Source of the DNA: Christensenella sp. UBA5327
GTDB lineage: Bacteria > Bacillota > Clostridia > Christensenellales > Aristaeellaceae
Assembly (NCBI GenBank): GCA_002411105.1
Contig: DHQX01000015.1
Location: 1-9,615, forward strand
Direction of reading: 5' to 3'
Length of the DNA: 9,615 nt
The notes under the pieces: model-generated
Database searches by the model: none
What the model saw: the letters and a program-made list of their open reading frames with translations, nothing else
What the model was told of the DNA's origin: nothing
Made by a program: the position numbers and the translations under genes
Shown: positions 1 through 5,625 of the stretch, in pieces
Numbering within the stretch: position 1 is the stretch's first letter
How the letters are laid out: each line of letters opens with the position of its first letter

Positions 1-1003
1 CAAAGACTGGGGGCAGACCAGTTGAAAATGCCTGGTTTACGCTATCGAAGCCAAACTGCGCAGAAAAAGACACCCCTTTTTCCAGTTTGAGGTAGGTCTC
101 GTTATTGAATGTCTTCTTGGAATATCGGCTGGTGTTAACAGCTGCTTTAGATGAAAGCTGCTTCTGTGAGAAAATTGCTTGGAAAACTAGTTTTTGACGA
201 GGCATCGTTGCTTTTGGGAAATTGCGTGGTAAGAAAGCCATCGAATGCAATGTTAGCGAGGAAAGCGCTCCAGAAGGGGGAACAAAAGAAGATGGGTCTC
301 TACCTCCCGATTTATTTCTGGCGAAAAACCCTAACACCCGACAACCCTCAGCTAACCGATTGGTCGAAGCAAAAGGGGAAAGAACCTTAGCAATTGAATC
401 TTCATTGGCTATAGTTTGTGCACTGTTAAATGCAATGACAGTTGCGCCTTGAAGCAGAACCTTGCTCCATGGACCCTTCCTTTCTATGATTTCGTATTGC
501 ACAAACTCGACGGGCTTATTCCTTATGTATTTACTCAGTTTCAGCATATCGCATGCCGTTTTACCCGGGAACAAGAAAGTTGTTTTTATAGCTGAAAGCG
601 ATTCGTCTTGAACCCAGGTTGAAATGAACTTCACAGATGGATTGACAATAACAACGTGCTCTCTGGCTTTGTTGTTAATGTCAATAGAGAGACGGATGGA
701 TCTTAAAAAAACACTGCATTCTATGGCAACATCGTTTTTCTCAGAATCAATCAGGAGGTTTTGCGCAAGAATGAGTGGATCAACACTACGAAGCGGGATA
801 TAGGCGTCAAGAAATGATTTTTTCTTGTTTTTCCAACCGCTCAAACCACGTAGATAGTTTCGATATGCAGTTTCGATTCTCTTGTTGACGGTCCGATGTC
901 TTTGCACCAACTTCTCTACGCACTCCCTTTGAACTTGATCATGGTAGAAAGGCAGAGCAAAGTCCAAAGAGATGTAGTTCATAGCTCGGAGCAGTTTTGA
1001 CAT
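1..1003 (-). CDS. hypothetical protein, 3' end beyond the left edge
   Basis: A minus-strand frame stays open from an ATG at 1003 down to base 1: 334 codons without a stop, so the gene is incomplete. I do not recognise a family. The predicted protein starts MSKLLRAMNYISLDFALPF. It has a basic helical stretch around residues 30-65 (KLVQRHRTVNKRIETAYRNY, then WKNKKKS) and a mixed alpha/beta-looking middle. Residues of roughly 225-290 are rich in Ser, Pro and basic residues and may be loosely structured. No signal peptide or membrane segment is evident. The ATG is preceded by AAAGGAA at nine-base spacing, an acceptable ribosome binding site. The gene starts 39 bases after the stop of the 135-residue gene at 1450..1043 on the same strand, so the two probably form one transcript. 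The short plus-strand frames here lack good ribosome binding sites and look like shadows. Coding is fairly secure; function is unknown. Confidence 0.72.
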   Translation of the reverse strand, partial: MSKLLRAMNYISLDFALPFYHDQVQRECVEKLVQRHRTVNKRIETAYRNYLRGLSGWKNKKKSFLDAYIPLRSVDPLILAQNLLIDSEKNDVAIECSVFLRSIRLSIDINNKAREHVVIVNPSVKFISTWVQDESLSAIKTTFLFPGKTACDMLKLSKYIRNKPVEFVQYEIIERKGPWSKVLLQGATVIAFNSAQTIANEDSIAKVLSPFASTNRLAEGCRVLGFFARNKSGGRDPSSFVPPSGALSSLTLHSMAFLPRNFPKATMPRQKLVFQAIFSQKQLSSKAAVNTSRYSKKTFNNETYLKLEKGVSFSAQFGFDSVNQAFSTGLPPVF

Positions 1004-1042
1004 ATCTATAATTCCTTTCCGTTTTCATCTTTCAACTCTGTT

Positions 1043-1450
1043 TCAATCACAGGCGTCACTACTTGAATTAAAGGTGTTCAGAATAAGGTTGATTGCATCC
1101 GATACCTTCATGTGCTTCACAAGGTTGTGTACTTCGTCAGGATCTGCGATCAAAGTGGGACAGATATGGGTCATAAACTCCTTGAGCTGGTATTTAATAG
1201 CTTCAAGCTGCAGCGCCCAAAACACTTTGTGATCTGCGGGCATCGGAAATCCAAACCATTTTGGAAACTTAACACGCAGTTCTTCGTCAGGAATCCAGCC
1301 GCTTTCAACTTTTCTCTCTTCAATTATCACCATCTTAGCATACATCTCCAGGAGTTGGACATCATTTATCTCGCAAGGGAGTATGTTTGGGTACAAGCGC
1401 GCCATTCTTTCACACATTCTGTCTCTTGCAGGATTGATAAAGGGCATCAT
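1043..1450 (-). CDS. hypothetical protein, 135 residues
   Basis: Minus-strand gene of 135 residues, unrecognised. An ATG further upstream at 1522 is possible, but the ATG at 1450 has GGAGG five bases before it. The extra 24 residues would also be encoded across a stem-loop that looks like a control element, so I start at 1450. The product begins MMPFINPARDRMCERMARLYP and looks soluble and mostly helical. It has an acidic/charged middle (MVIIEERKVESGWIPDEELRV) with a Trp/Phe-rich segment after it (KFPKWFGFPMP). There is no signal peptide and no membrane segment. It is the first gene of a probable two-gene minus-strand operon with the larger unknown gene that starts at 1003. Because both are unknown and adjacent, a shared role is plausible but is inference only. 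Confidence 0.7.
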   Translation of the reverse strand: MMPFINPARDRMCERMARLYPNILPCEINDVQLLEMYAKMVIIEERKVESGWIPDEELRVKFPKWFGFPMPADHKVFWALQLEAIKYQLKEFMTHICPTLIADPDEVHNLVKHMKVSDAINLILNTFNSSSDACD

Positions 1451-1455
1451 AAAAA

Positions 1456-1460
1456 CCTCC
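1456..1460 (-). promoter_or_regulatory. ribosome binding site deciding the start at 1450
   Basis: CCTCC on the plus strand reads GGAGG on the minus strand, followed by five T and then ATGATG. This is the strongest Shine-Dalgarno match of the minus-strand pair and rules in favour of the ATG at 1450 over the in-frame ATG at 1522. Confidence 0.7.
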
Positions 1461-1470
1461 GATGTTATTC

Positions 1471-1499
1471 GCAGGTTTCTTAGGCGAAAAGTAACCTGC
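1471..1499 (-). promoter_or_regulatory. stem-loop / possible operator upstream of the minus-strand operon
   Basis: GCAGGTT at 1471..1477 is matched by AACCTGC at 1493..1499. After one T-T mismatch, CTT (1479..1481) pairs with AAG (1489..1491). This gives ten pairs around a seven-base loop. The element lies about ten bases upstream of the GGAGG of the 135-residue gene. It could be an operator for a dimeric repressor or a 5'-leader RNA hairpin. The fold is seen directly; the role is inferred. Confidence 0.45.
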
Positions 1500-1876
1500 C
1501 AAATAGTATGACTGGAAATCAACTTTTTAGCGGAAAGAAAAGAAAAAAAGTTCAGCTTCTTGTAATTACTTGAGTAGATTTGTGTCTTATAAAGAAGGAG
1601 AGGAGAACAAACGGAACAGAGTCAAGACAATGAGGAGTTAGTTATCACATGAATGGTAAATGAGACTTATAAGGAATGGAGGCCTCAGTTATGTGAACTG
1701 CAAGATATCAGTTCGTCCACTTTGAGACTTGTCCGCGCTCGCCAAAACTCAAGAAAACGTCTGGGGGACTTATACGGTTGATTGCAAGCGTTTCAATCTA
1801 CCATATAAGTCCCCCAGGAAAAAGCCGGAAAAGACAAGTTGTGACCACAATATGACAAATCGTTAGATTACACAGG
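1500..1876. other. non-coding stretch between the minus-strand operon and the Rhs remnant
   Basis: No convincing gene is seen on either strand. Starts are followed within a few codons by stops. The stretch is AT-rich, with purine runs (for example GAAGGAGAGGAG near 1594..1605), and should hold the promoter of the minus-strand pair, though I could not fix a good -35/-10 pair. Its one striking element is the hairpin at 1761..1817. GACTTATA occurs both at 1664..1671 and inside the left arm of that hairpin (1767..1774). Confidence 0.5.
1761..1817. repeat. long near-perfect inverted repeat (57-base hairpin)
   Basis: CTGGGGGACTTATA (1761..1774) is the exact reverse complement of TATAAGTCCCCCAG (1804..1817). 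Inside, after a C-A mismatch, GGTTGATTG (1776..1784) pairs with CAATCTACC (1794..1802) with one T-T mismatch, leaving a nine-base loop. That is 22 pairs in all. A weaker outer pair, ACTTGTC (1727..1733) and GACAAGT (1833..1839), nests around it. There is no T-tract on either side, so it is not a standard intrinsic terminator. It could be a small non-autonomous palindromic element, a structured RNA, or a protein-binding site. Confidence 0.7.
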
Positions 1877-2020
1877 GTGTTAAAAAGTCAATATTATCAA
1901 CGAATTCGGGGCTACAGGCACATGATAGACCCTATCCAAACCCTCATCATCGCGCCCCCTACAAGGTTGACGGCCAGGGGTTACGGAATTTCCCATTGCA
2001 GCGAACATACCTCTCATGCG

Positions 2021-2437
2021 GGCTGGACATATAATTGGCAGGCTGGCACAGCTGGTGAGCCAGACCAATGCCGGTGGCACGGTGGAGTAAGTACAACGCC
2101 GATGGCCTGCGGGTGAAAAAGGGCACAGTTGTCACCGATTACATTTTAGTGGCAAGAACATCACGCACATGACGGTGACAGGCGGTCACACCCTGCACTT
2201 CTATTACGATGCCCAGGATAGGCCCGCCCAGGTGAACTATAACGGCACCATGTACCGCTATGTGCATAACCTGCAGGGCGACATCATCGCGATTGTTGAT
2301 AGTGCAGGCAACACCGTGGTAAAATACGCTTACGATGCTTGGGGTGGCAAGAAGAGCGTCACTGGCTCCATGGCCGCAACGCTGGGTTACTACAACCCGT
2401 TCAGGTATAGAGGGTAGTCTACGACGAAGAGACCTGG
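2021..2437 (+). pseudogene. degraded Rhs/YD-repeat core, multiple frameshifts
   Basis: Pieces of one Rhs-family core lie in successive frames. GWTYNWQAG (from 2021) gives way to GRLAQLVSQTNAGGTVE (2037..2087), then a stop. KYNADGLRVKKGTVVTDYI (about 2089..2142) follows in a second frame. Then comes GKNITHMTVTGGHTLHFYYD and onward to NPFRYRG (2415), with a stop at 2415..2417. The next frame continues VYDEETWMYYLRSRYY. Restoring typical Rhs reading needs about two bases after 2087, one base near 2143 and one base near 2416. An earlier deletion near 2040 is likely. Rhs proteins are large secreted or cell-surface YD-repeat shells that encase a C-terminal toxin. Only the last part of a shell is present, and no upstream Rhs gene is in the window. 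It is therefore either a decayed gene or a displaced orphan module. Sequencing error could explain one of the shifts but hardly all. Confidence 0.75.
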
Positions 2438-3118
2438 ATGTACTACCTCAGGAGCAGGTATTACTATCCGGAGTTGCAGAGGTTTATTAGTCCAGACGAA
2501 GTGTTTTTTGATAATGAAGACGAGAAAGCGCTTGCAAATAGAAATCTTTTTGCCTACTGTGACAACAATCCGATTAGCCGCCTTGATTCGGAAGGAGATT
2601 TTTGGAATATTATCATTGGTGCAGTTGTTGGTGCGTTTGTTGGTGCAGTAGTATCAATTGTCGCTCAAGTTGCAACTGGAAGCAGAGTAGATGTTGGTAA
2701 GGTTTTAGTATCGGCTGGTGCGGGTGCAATTTCTGGTGGTTTTGCCGCATCGGGAATTGGTCTAACGGGGCAAGTGATTGCTAATACCATAATTGGTGTC
2801 AGCTCTGAAATAGCCGATACATACATTGATAAAGGTAAGCCTACGATTTACGACATAGGGAAAGCAGTTTTTATTGGTGGCGTTACTGGTGCGATAACAG
2901 GCCGAATTGGCAACCGAGGAGTTGGCACAAGACATCTTACCTCATCCAGAAAAGCTCTTATTACTGCTGTTAAAAGGGGAAAGCCGTTACGAAAGGCCAT
3001 AAAGTATTGGAATTCTCAAACGCTGAGAGAATCCATAAATGTAGGTCGAAAAGCAATAAAGCCAATTATCAAATCAAATGCACCGGGCCTTATTAAGTCA
3101 CTGGCTTATGTAAAATAA
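2438..3118 (+). CDS. Rhs C-terminal module: core end plus variable, probable toxin tip
   Basis: The frame is open from 2417; the first ATG is at 2438, without a good ribosome binding site. It begins with the hallmark end of the Rhs core (YYLRSRYYYPELQRFISPDE, then NLFAYCDNNPISRLDSEG, residues about 2-53). That hallmark marks the point after which Rhs proteins vary and carry toxins. Residues 57-160 form a Gly/Ala/Val-rich, glycine-zipper-like hydrophobic region (GAVVGAFVGAVV; SAGAGAISGGFAASGIG). The last 66 residues carry about 16 Lys/Arg and a single Glu (for example TSSRKALITAVKRGKPLRKA). I recognise no named toxin family in that basic end. Because the core upstream is broken, the tip is probably not made as part of a full Rhs protein. 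It may be an orphan cassette kept for recombination, or simply decaying. The membrane-protein gene 17 bases downstream fits an immunity partner. Rhs identity is secure; toxin activity is inferred. Confidence 0.7.
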   Translation: MYYLRSRYYYPELQRFISPDEVFFDNEDEKALANRNLFAYCDNNPISRLDSEGDFWNIIIGAVVGAFVGAVVSIVAQVATGSRVDVGKVLVSAGAGAISGGFAASGIGLTGQVIANTIIGVSSEIADTYIDKGKPTIYDIGKAVFIGGVTGAITGRIGNRGVGTRHLTSSRKALITAVKRGKPLRKAIKYWNSQTLRESINVGRKAIKPIIKSNAPGLIKSLAYVK

Positions 3119-3135
3119 TCACTAGAAGAGAAGGA

Positions 3136-3780
3136 ATGTATTTGGATATGTCGAGCTGGTCAAGGGGAATAACAATAACGTCCGTTTTTCTCGCACTAAT
3201 AACATTTGCATTGAAACCCTATAATCAAATCGCCATGGTTTTTCTGTTCTTTTTTTTCCTTATATCCATTTATATTGCAATAAAAAGTAAAGAAAAAGGA
3301 AAGGATTACTTTGGGGTGTCAGCAATGTGGGGGCCCTGTATAGCAGGAGGAATGATGATATTCGGGAGAATATTGACATCGAATGTTCCTTTCGTGGTAG
3401 GCGGTATTACAGGCGCTTGTATTGCGATACTCTATATATTTACTCGACGCCATTTGAAAAACATGGGACGGAAAAAATGGACAAAAGCGTTGGCCTTGTT
3501 TGTTTGTTGCTTTATGTTTGTTGCTTCTTATATAATAGCTATTAATTCTATTTTTGATAATTCTCCGGGCAGTATTCATCAAGGGACTATTACAAACAAA
3601 GCCTACTTATCCAAAAATTCGATACCAGTGATATATCTATGTTCAGAGGAATTTCCTCAAGAGGATATTGGTTTTATCGTTAGAGGCAGTGTTTGGAGAG
3701 CAAGTTCGATTGGTGATTCGATTATTTTTCAACGATATAGCGGTTTATTTGGTTGGCCTTGGTATACTTATGTGAAGTAG
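3136..3780 (+). CDS. five-helix membrane protein, candidate immunity protein of the Rhs tip
   Basis: This 214-residue protein has five hydrophobic segments at roughly residues 11-26, 31-50, 62-79, 84-102 and 117-138. A soluble C-terminal part of about 75 residues contains GTITNKAYL, IVRGSVWRASSIGDSIIF and YSGLFGWPWYTYV. Basic loops at 50-57 (KSKEKGK) and 104-115 (RRHLKNMGRKKW) suggest a cytoplasmic N-terminus and an extracytoplasmic C-terminal domain. I do not recognise a named family. The gene starts 17 bases after the Rhs tip stop, the usual place for a cognate immunity gene. A membrane-embedded protector would fit a toxin acting at or through the envelope; that is inference. The start is uncertain: ATG 3136 sits almost on top of AAGGA, while ATG 3148 (MSSWSRG) has GAGAAGGA about twelve bases upstream. 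No terminator follows. Confidence 0.7.
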   Translation: MYLDMSSWSRGITITSVFLALITFALKPYNQIAMVFLFFFFLISIYIAIKSKEKGKDYFGVSAMWGPCIAGGMMIFGRILTSNVPFVVGGITGACIAILYIFTRRHLKNMGRKKWTKALALFVCCFMFVASYIIAINSIFDNSPGSIHQGTITNKAYLSKNSIPVIYLCSEEFPQEDIGFIVRGSVWRASSIGDSIIFQRYSGLFGWPWYTYVK

Positions 3781-3781
3781 G

Positions 3782-3795
3782 ACCTTGTATTAACA
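3782..3795 (+). repeat. 14-base direct repeat, copy 1
   Basis: ACCTTGTATTAACA is found here and again at 5330..5343, bracketing the AT-rich block that holds the second fragment, the TPR gene and the SH3b remnant. Both copies overlap a predicted -35 box. A chance match of this length in an AT-rich window is not negligible. Confidence 0.4.
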
Positions 3796-3813
3796 GAAGT
3801 TCCATGCTTTAAT
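3785..3813 (+). promoter_or_regulatory. possible promoter
   Basis: TTGTAT (3785..3790) and TTTAAT (3808..3813) are separated by 17 bases. The -10 matches consensus at five of six positions, the -35 only at three. The -35 lies in a 14-base sequence that recurs in the same role ahead of the glycine riboswitch. It would drive the frameshifted fragment and the TPR gene. Prediction only. Confidence 0.25.
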
Positions 3814-3850
3814 ATACAAAATTTTACGCAACAATGGATGGTTTTTAGCA

Positions 3851-4200
3851 TTGCTTACCAATGAATTTCCTGATGGTCATCGCTTGAAAGGGAAAGGAAA
3901 ACCTGCGAAGCTTCCTCCCATCATAGTGCCAACATCTAAGCCGGAAGAAAAACAGAGTCAAGTAACGATAGCACCGTCTCCCGCTCCTACAACAAGATTA
4001 CCTTATTACAGCCACAGCCACAGCCACAGCCTTTGCCCACACCATGGCCAATGCCAAGTCAGCAGCCAGGCATCTCAAGGCCTTCCAATGCCAATAATCG
4101 CTTGTGGGAGTCTCTTCTTAAGGGGTTGATAATAGTTGTTGTTACAGAATTGTCTATGTATATTCCCGGAATGAATAACGCAATTCTTGTAGGCTACTAA
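3851..4200 (+). pseudogene. frameshifted Pro/Gln-rich fragment, possible second orphan tip
   Basis: Two frames appear to belong to one former gene. The first, open from 3794 and with a TTG at 3851, reads LLTNEFPDGHRLKGKGKPAK and then PPIIVPTSKPEEKQSQVTIA, ending in a proline-rich stretch (PSPAPTTRLPYY) near 4008. It then turns into an implausible SHSHSHS frame. The other frame from 4003 gives QPQPQPQPLPTPWPMPSQQPG and then a hydrophobic end (LLKGLIIVVVTELSMYIPG), stopping at 4198..4200. Adding one base around 4008, at the edge of the CAGCCA repeat, joins them into a smooth proline-rich linker. The intact TPR gene begins 16 bases further on. I do not recognise the family. A former Rhs-type tip followed by its partner gene is possible from position alone. 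The composite is an inference from frame continuity. Confidence 0.45.
4009..4031 (+). repeat. CAGCCA hexanucleotide tandem repeat
   Basis: Three full CAGCCA units plus CAGCC. In one frame it encodes Gln-Pro repeats, in the next Ser-His repeats. The probable frameshift of the surrounding gene lies at its left edge. Because the unit is six bases, unit gain or loss alone would not shift the frame. Confidence 0.8.
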
Positions 4201-4216
4201 TACGGAGAGTAAATTT

Positions 4217-5059
4217 ATGAGAGAACTAGCTAAAAACATCACAAGATATGCCTTGTTGGAATGCGGAAGTGGGTATGGTGTATCAGCACAGATTCTTTTT
4301 TCTATGGCTTATAAATTTGACCCGTCGCACCTTTCTGCTCATAACCTAGGATATTTTTATTTACTACAGGGTAAATGCTATTTGATTACTAGCAAATGGT
4401 TAATATGTGGGAAGGTAAACTATAAGAGAGCTAGATGTTTTTTGTTAAAAGCGCATAAAATGTGTCCGAAGTGTTTTGAAACTCTTTGTGCATTAGGGGA
4501 ACTTAATTACAGACAAAGAAAATACTCTGATTCACAAAAATATTTTGAAATGGCAATAGCCCTTAACTTTTCATCAGGCTATGCTCATTGGAGGAAAACT
4601 AGCTTATTATTCTTGCAGAAGAAGTATATCGATATGCTCCACTATGTAAGTACACTGGAATCTCAATTTGAGAGTTTCAATGACAAAAGCATGTTATTCT
4701 TTTTAATCTGTGCGTATGCAGAGTATAATGTTTTTGATTGTATTAAATCCGTTACCCTGTCTAGGATTACATCTTATGTAGATAAAATGAACCCTGACAA
4801 AATAGATGACTATATGATCGAGTTGCTTCTCGATGCAATTCCAATATTATTTGTAAGCAATAAGTTTAAATATGTTGTCAAATGTTCAAAACTACTTAAA
4901 TTGGATGGGAGGTACTCAGAAACCATTGAACATATGATCATTTCTTCTTCGCAGAACGGTGAAAACCTCGTTACACCAAATGAAATTAAAAGAGAATTTG
5001 CTGATTTTCCTGTTACAAACCGATGGTATCAAAGTCTGTATCTTCAATGTGCTGATTGA
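4217..5059 (+). CDS. TPR-repeat protein of unknown function
   Basis: Intact 280-residue gene. GGAGAG at 4204..4209 lies seven bases before the ATG, a clear ribosome binding site. The best tetratricopeptide repeat is at about residues 87-120 (ETLCALGELNYRQRKYSDSQ followed by KYFEMAIALNF). Less regular helical pairs lie on either side (about 27-60 and 70-86), and a helical remainder extends to about 240. The protein is unusually rich in Cys, including a CPKC at 83-86. That CPKC falls in the loop between repeats, so metal binding is uncertain. There is no signal peptide or convincing membrane segment, so it is probably cytosolic. TPRs mediate protein-protein contacts, so no enzyme role follows. 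It sits 16 bases after the frameshifted fragment. That is the position an immunity gene would take if the fragment was a toxin tip, but this is speculative. Codon use is AT-rich, like the rest of the left half and unlike the grd operon. Confidence 0.75.
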   Translation: MRELAKNITRYALLECGSGYGVSAQILFSMAYKFDPSHLSAHNLGYFYLLQGKCYLITSKWLICGKVNYKRARCFLLKAHKMCPKCFETLCALGELNYRQRKYSDSQKYFEMAIALNFSSGYAHWRKTSLLFLQKKYIDMLHYVSTLESQFESFNDKSMLFFLICAYAEYNVFDCIKSVTLSRITSYVDKMNPDKIDDYMIELLLDAIPILFVSNKFKYVVKCSKLLKLDGRYSETIEHMIISSSQNGENLVTPNEIKREFADFPVTNRWYQSLYLQCAD

Positions 5060-5329
5060 TAATTAGTAATTGATCACTTCATATTTTGAGATGGTTTTCA
5101 CACCCCAACACAACCAGCACCATTCTGACGTCAATTCCCAGTGATACGGAGCTTACCGTTTCTACAATCCCCAGCCACCAACAATGGTTCTCTACGGCCT
5201 ATAACGGACAAAATGGCTTTGTTATGTCCAGGTGGATTGCTATCACACAAGACTTGTCGCCTACTGCAACCGGAGCGAGAATGATACAATTGAAATCAAG
5301 AAAAAATGCTCTGAAATCTTGGGAGCACC

Positions 5330-5343
5330 ACCTTGTATTAACA
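5330..5343 (+). repeat. 14-base direct repeat, copy 2
   Basis: Second copy of ACCTTGTATTAACA (first at 3782..3795). It contains the predicted -35 of the grd operon promoter. Confidence 0.4.
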
Positions 5344-5361
5344 TTGTTTTTGGGTTACAAT
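5333..5361 (+). promoter_or_regulatory. predicted promoter of the grd operon
   Basis: TTGTAT (5333..5338), a 17-base spacer and TACAAT (5356..5361; five of six consensus bases). Transcription would start near 5368, about 20 bases before the first riboswitch helix, a sensible distance for a leader RNA. The -35 is weak. Confidence 0.45.
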
Positions 5362-5390
5362 GACATCAGCAGAATATGAGCTGGATGAGG

Positions 5391-5555
5391 GTTTTCAGGA
5401 GAACGCGCGGGGCGCGGCCGAAGGAATAAGCGGGCAGGTGCCGACTGGCCGTGAAGATCTCAGGTAAAAGGACTGAAAACAGCACAGCACTCTGGAGAGC
5501 ATTGCACCGAAGAAGCAATCGCGCAGGTCGAGAATCTTTCAGGTTTGGTACAGAG
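5391..5555 (+). promoter_or_regulatory. tandem glycine riboswitch
   Basis: Two successive glycine aptamers can be read and folded by eye. In aptamer I, GTTTTCAG (5391..5398) pairs perfectly with CTGAAAAC (5473..5480), and GAGA (5399..5402) pairs with TCTC (5458..5461). The conserved core AGGTAAAAGGA lies between, and GGCCGAAGGAATAAGC is in the upper arm. Aptamer II follows after nine bases. CTCTG (5490..5494) pairs with CAGAG (5551..5555), and GAGAG (5495..5499) with CTTTC (5536..5540, one wobble). ATTGC (5501..5505) closes on GCAAT (5515..5519) around ACCGAAGAA. The core is AGGTTTGGTA. This paired layout is the classic glycine riboswitch architecture, known to control glycine cleavage, transport and use genes. 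Placed directly before grdX-grdE-grdB it should couple glycine reductase synthesis to free glycine, presumably as an ON switch. No U-tract terminator is seen, so control may be at translation. Confidence 0.88.
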
Positions 5556-5588
5556 GGTCAGGCAGCGTGTTTTTCATGCGGAAAGACC
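5556..5588 (+). promoter_or_regulatory. hairpin between riboswitch and grdX (possible expression platform)
   Basis: GGTC (5556..5559) pairs with GACC (5585..5588). Inside an AGGCA/GGAAA internal loop, GCGTG (5565..5569) pairs with CATGC (5575..5579, one wobble) around TTTTT. It directly abuts aptamer II. No run of T follows the stem, so it does not look like an intrinsic terminator. Confidence 0.35.
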
Positions 5589-5625
5589 TGGCCTGGTGGC
5601 TGATGGAAGGTTAACGGGAGGCGCG

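Larger units (their letters stand above)
5086..5379 (+). pseudogene. fragment of a bacterial SH3 (SH3b) domain protein
   Basis: The frame encodes SHPNTTSTILTSIPSDTELT and then QQWFSTAYNGQNGFVMSRWI. This follows the usual SH3b pattern: a serine/asparagine-rich start, a turn before a T-V strand, a W near the middle and NGxxGFV ending the domain. SH3b domains normally sit in secreted or wall-bound proteins and bind peptidoglycan. Here the first strand (usually an N-V-R motif) is missing, no signal peptide precedes it, and there is no ribosome binding site at the ATG. The residues after about 55 look non-specific and run into the promoter of the next operon. It is most likely a remnant of a larger surface protein gene, left at the boundary between the AT-rich block and the grd operon. 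A real 97-residue protein is possible but less likely. Confidence 0.45.

Noticed and set aside
151..452. Two short plus-strand frames at the left end
   Set aside because: They lie opposite a 334-codon minus-strand frame with its own ribosome binding site, and they have none themselves.
1112..1483. Plus-strand frame of 123 codons
   Set aside because: No ribosome binding site, and it is opposite the 135-residue minus-strand gene, which has GGAGG.
1761..1817. Intrinsic terminator, integron attC site or CRISPR repeat
   Set aside because: No T-tract follows the stem, the ends lack the attC core GTTRRRY/RYYYAAC, and there is no spacer-repeat series.
3319..3582. Minus-strand frame of 87 codons inside the membrane-protein gene
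   Set aside because: No ribosome binding site, and the plus strand gives a coherent five-helix membrane protein.
5545..5625. Upstream start extending grdX by 27 residues
   Set aside because: The extension would overlap the riboswitch helix and lacks family similarity. ATG 5626 has GGGAGG and the family N-terminus.
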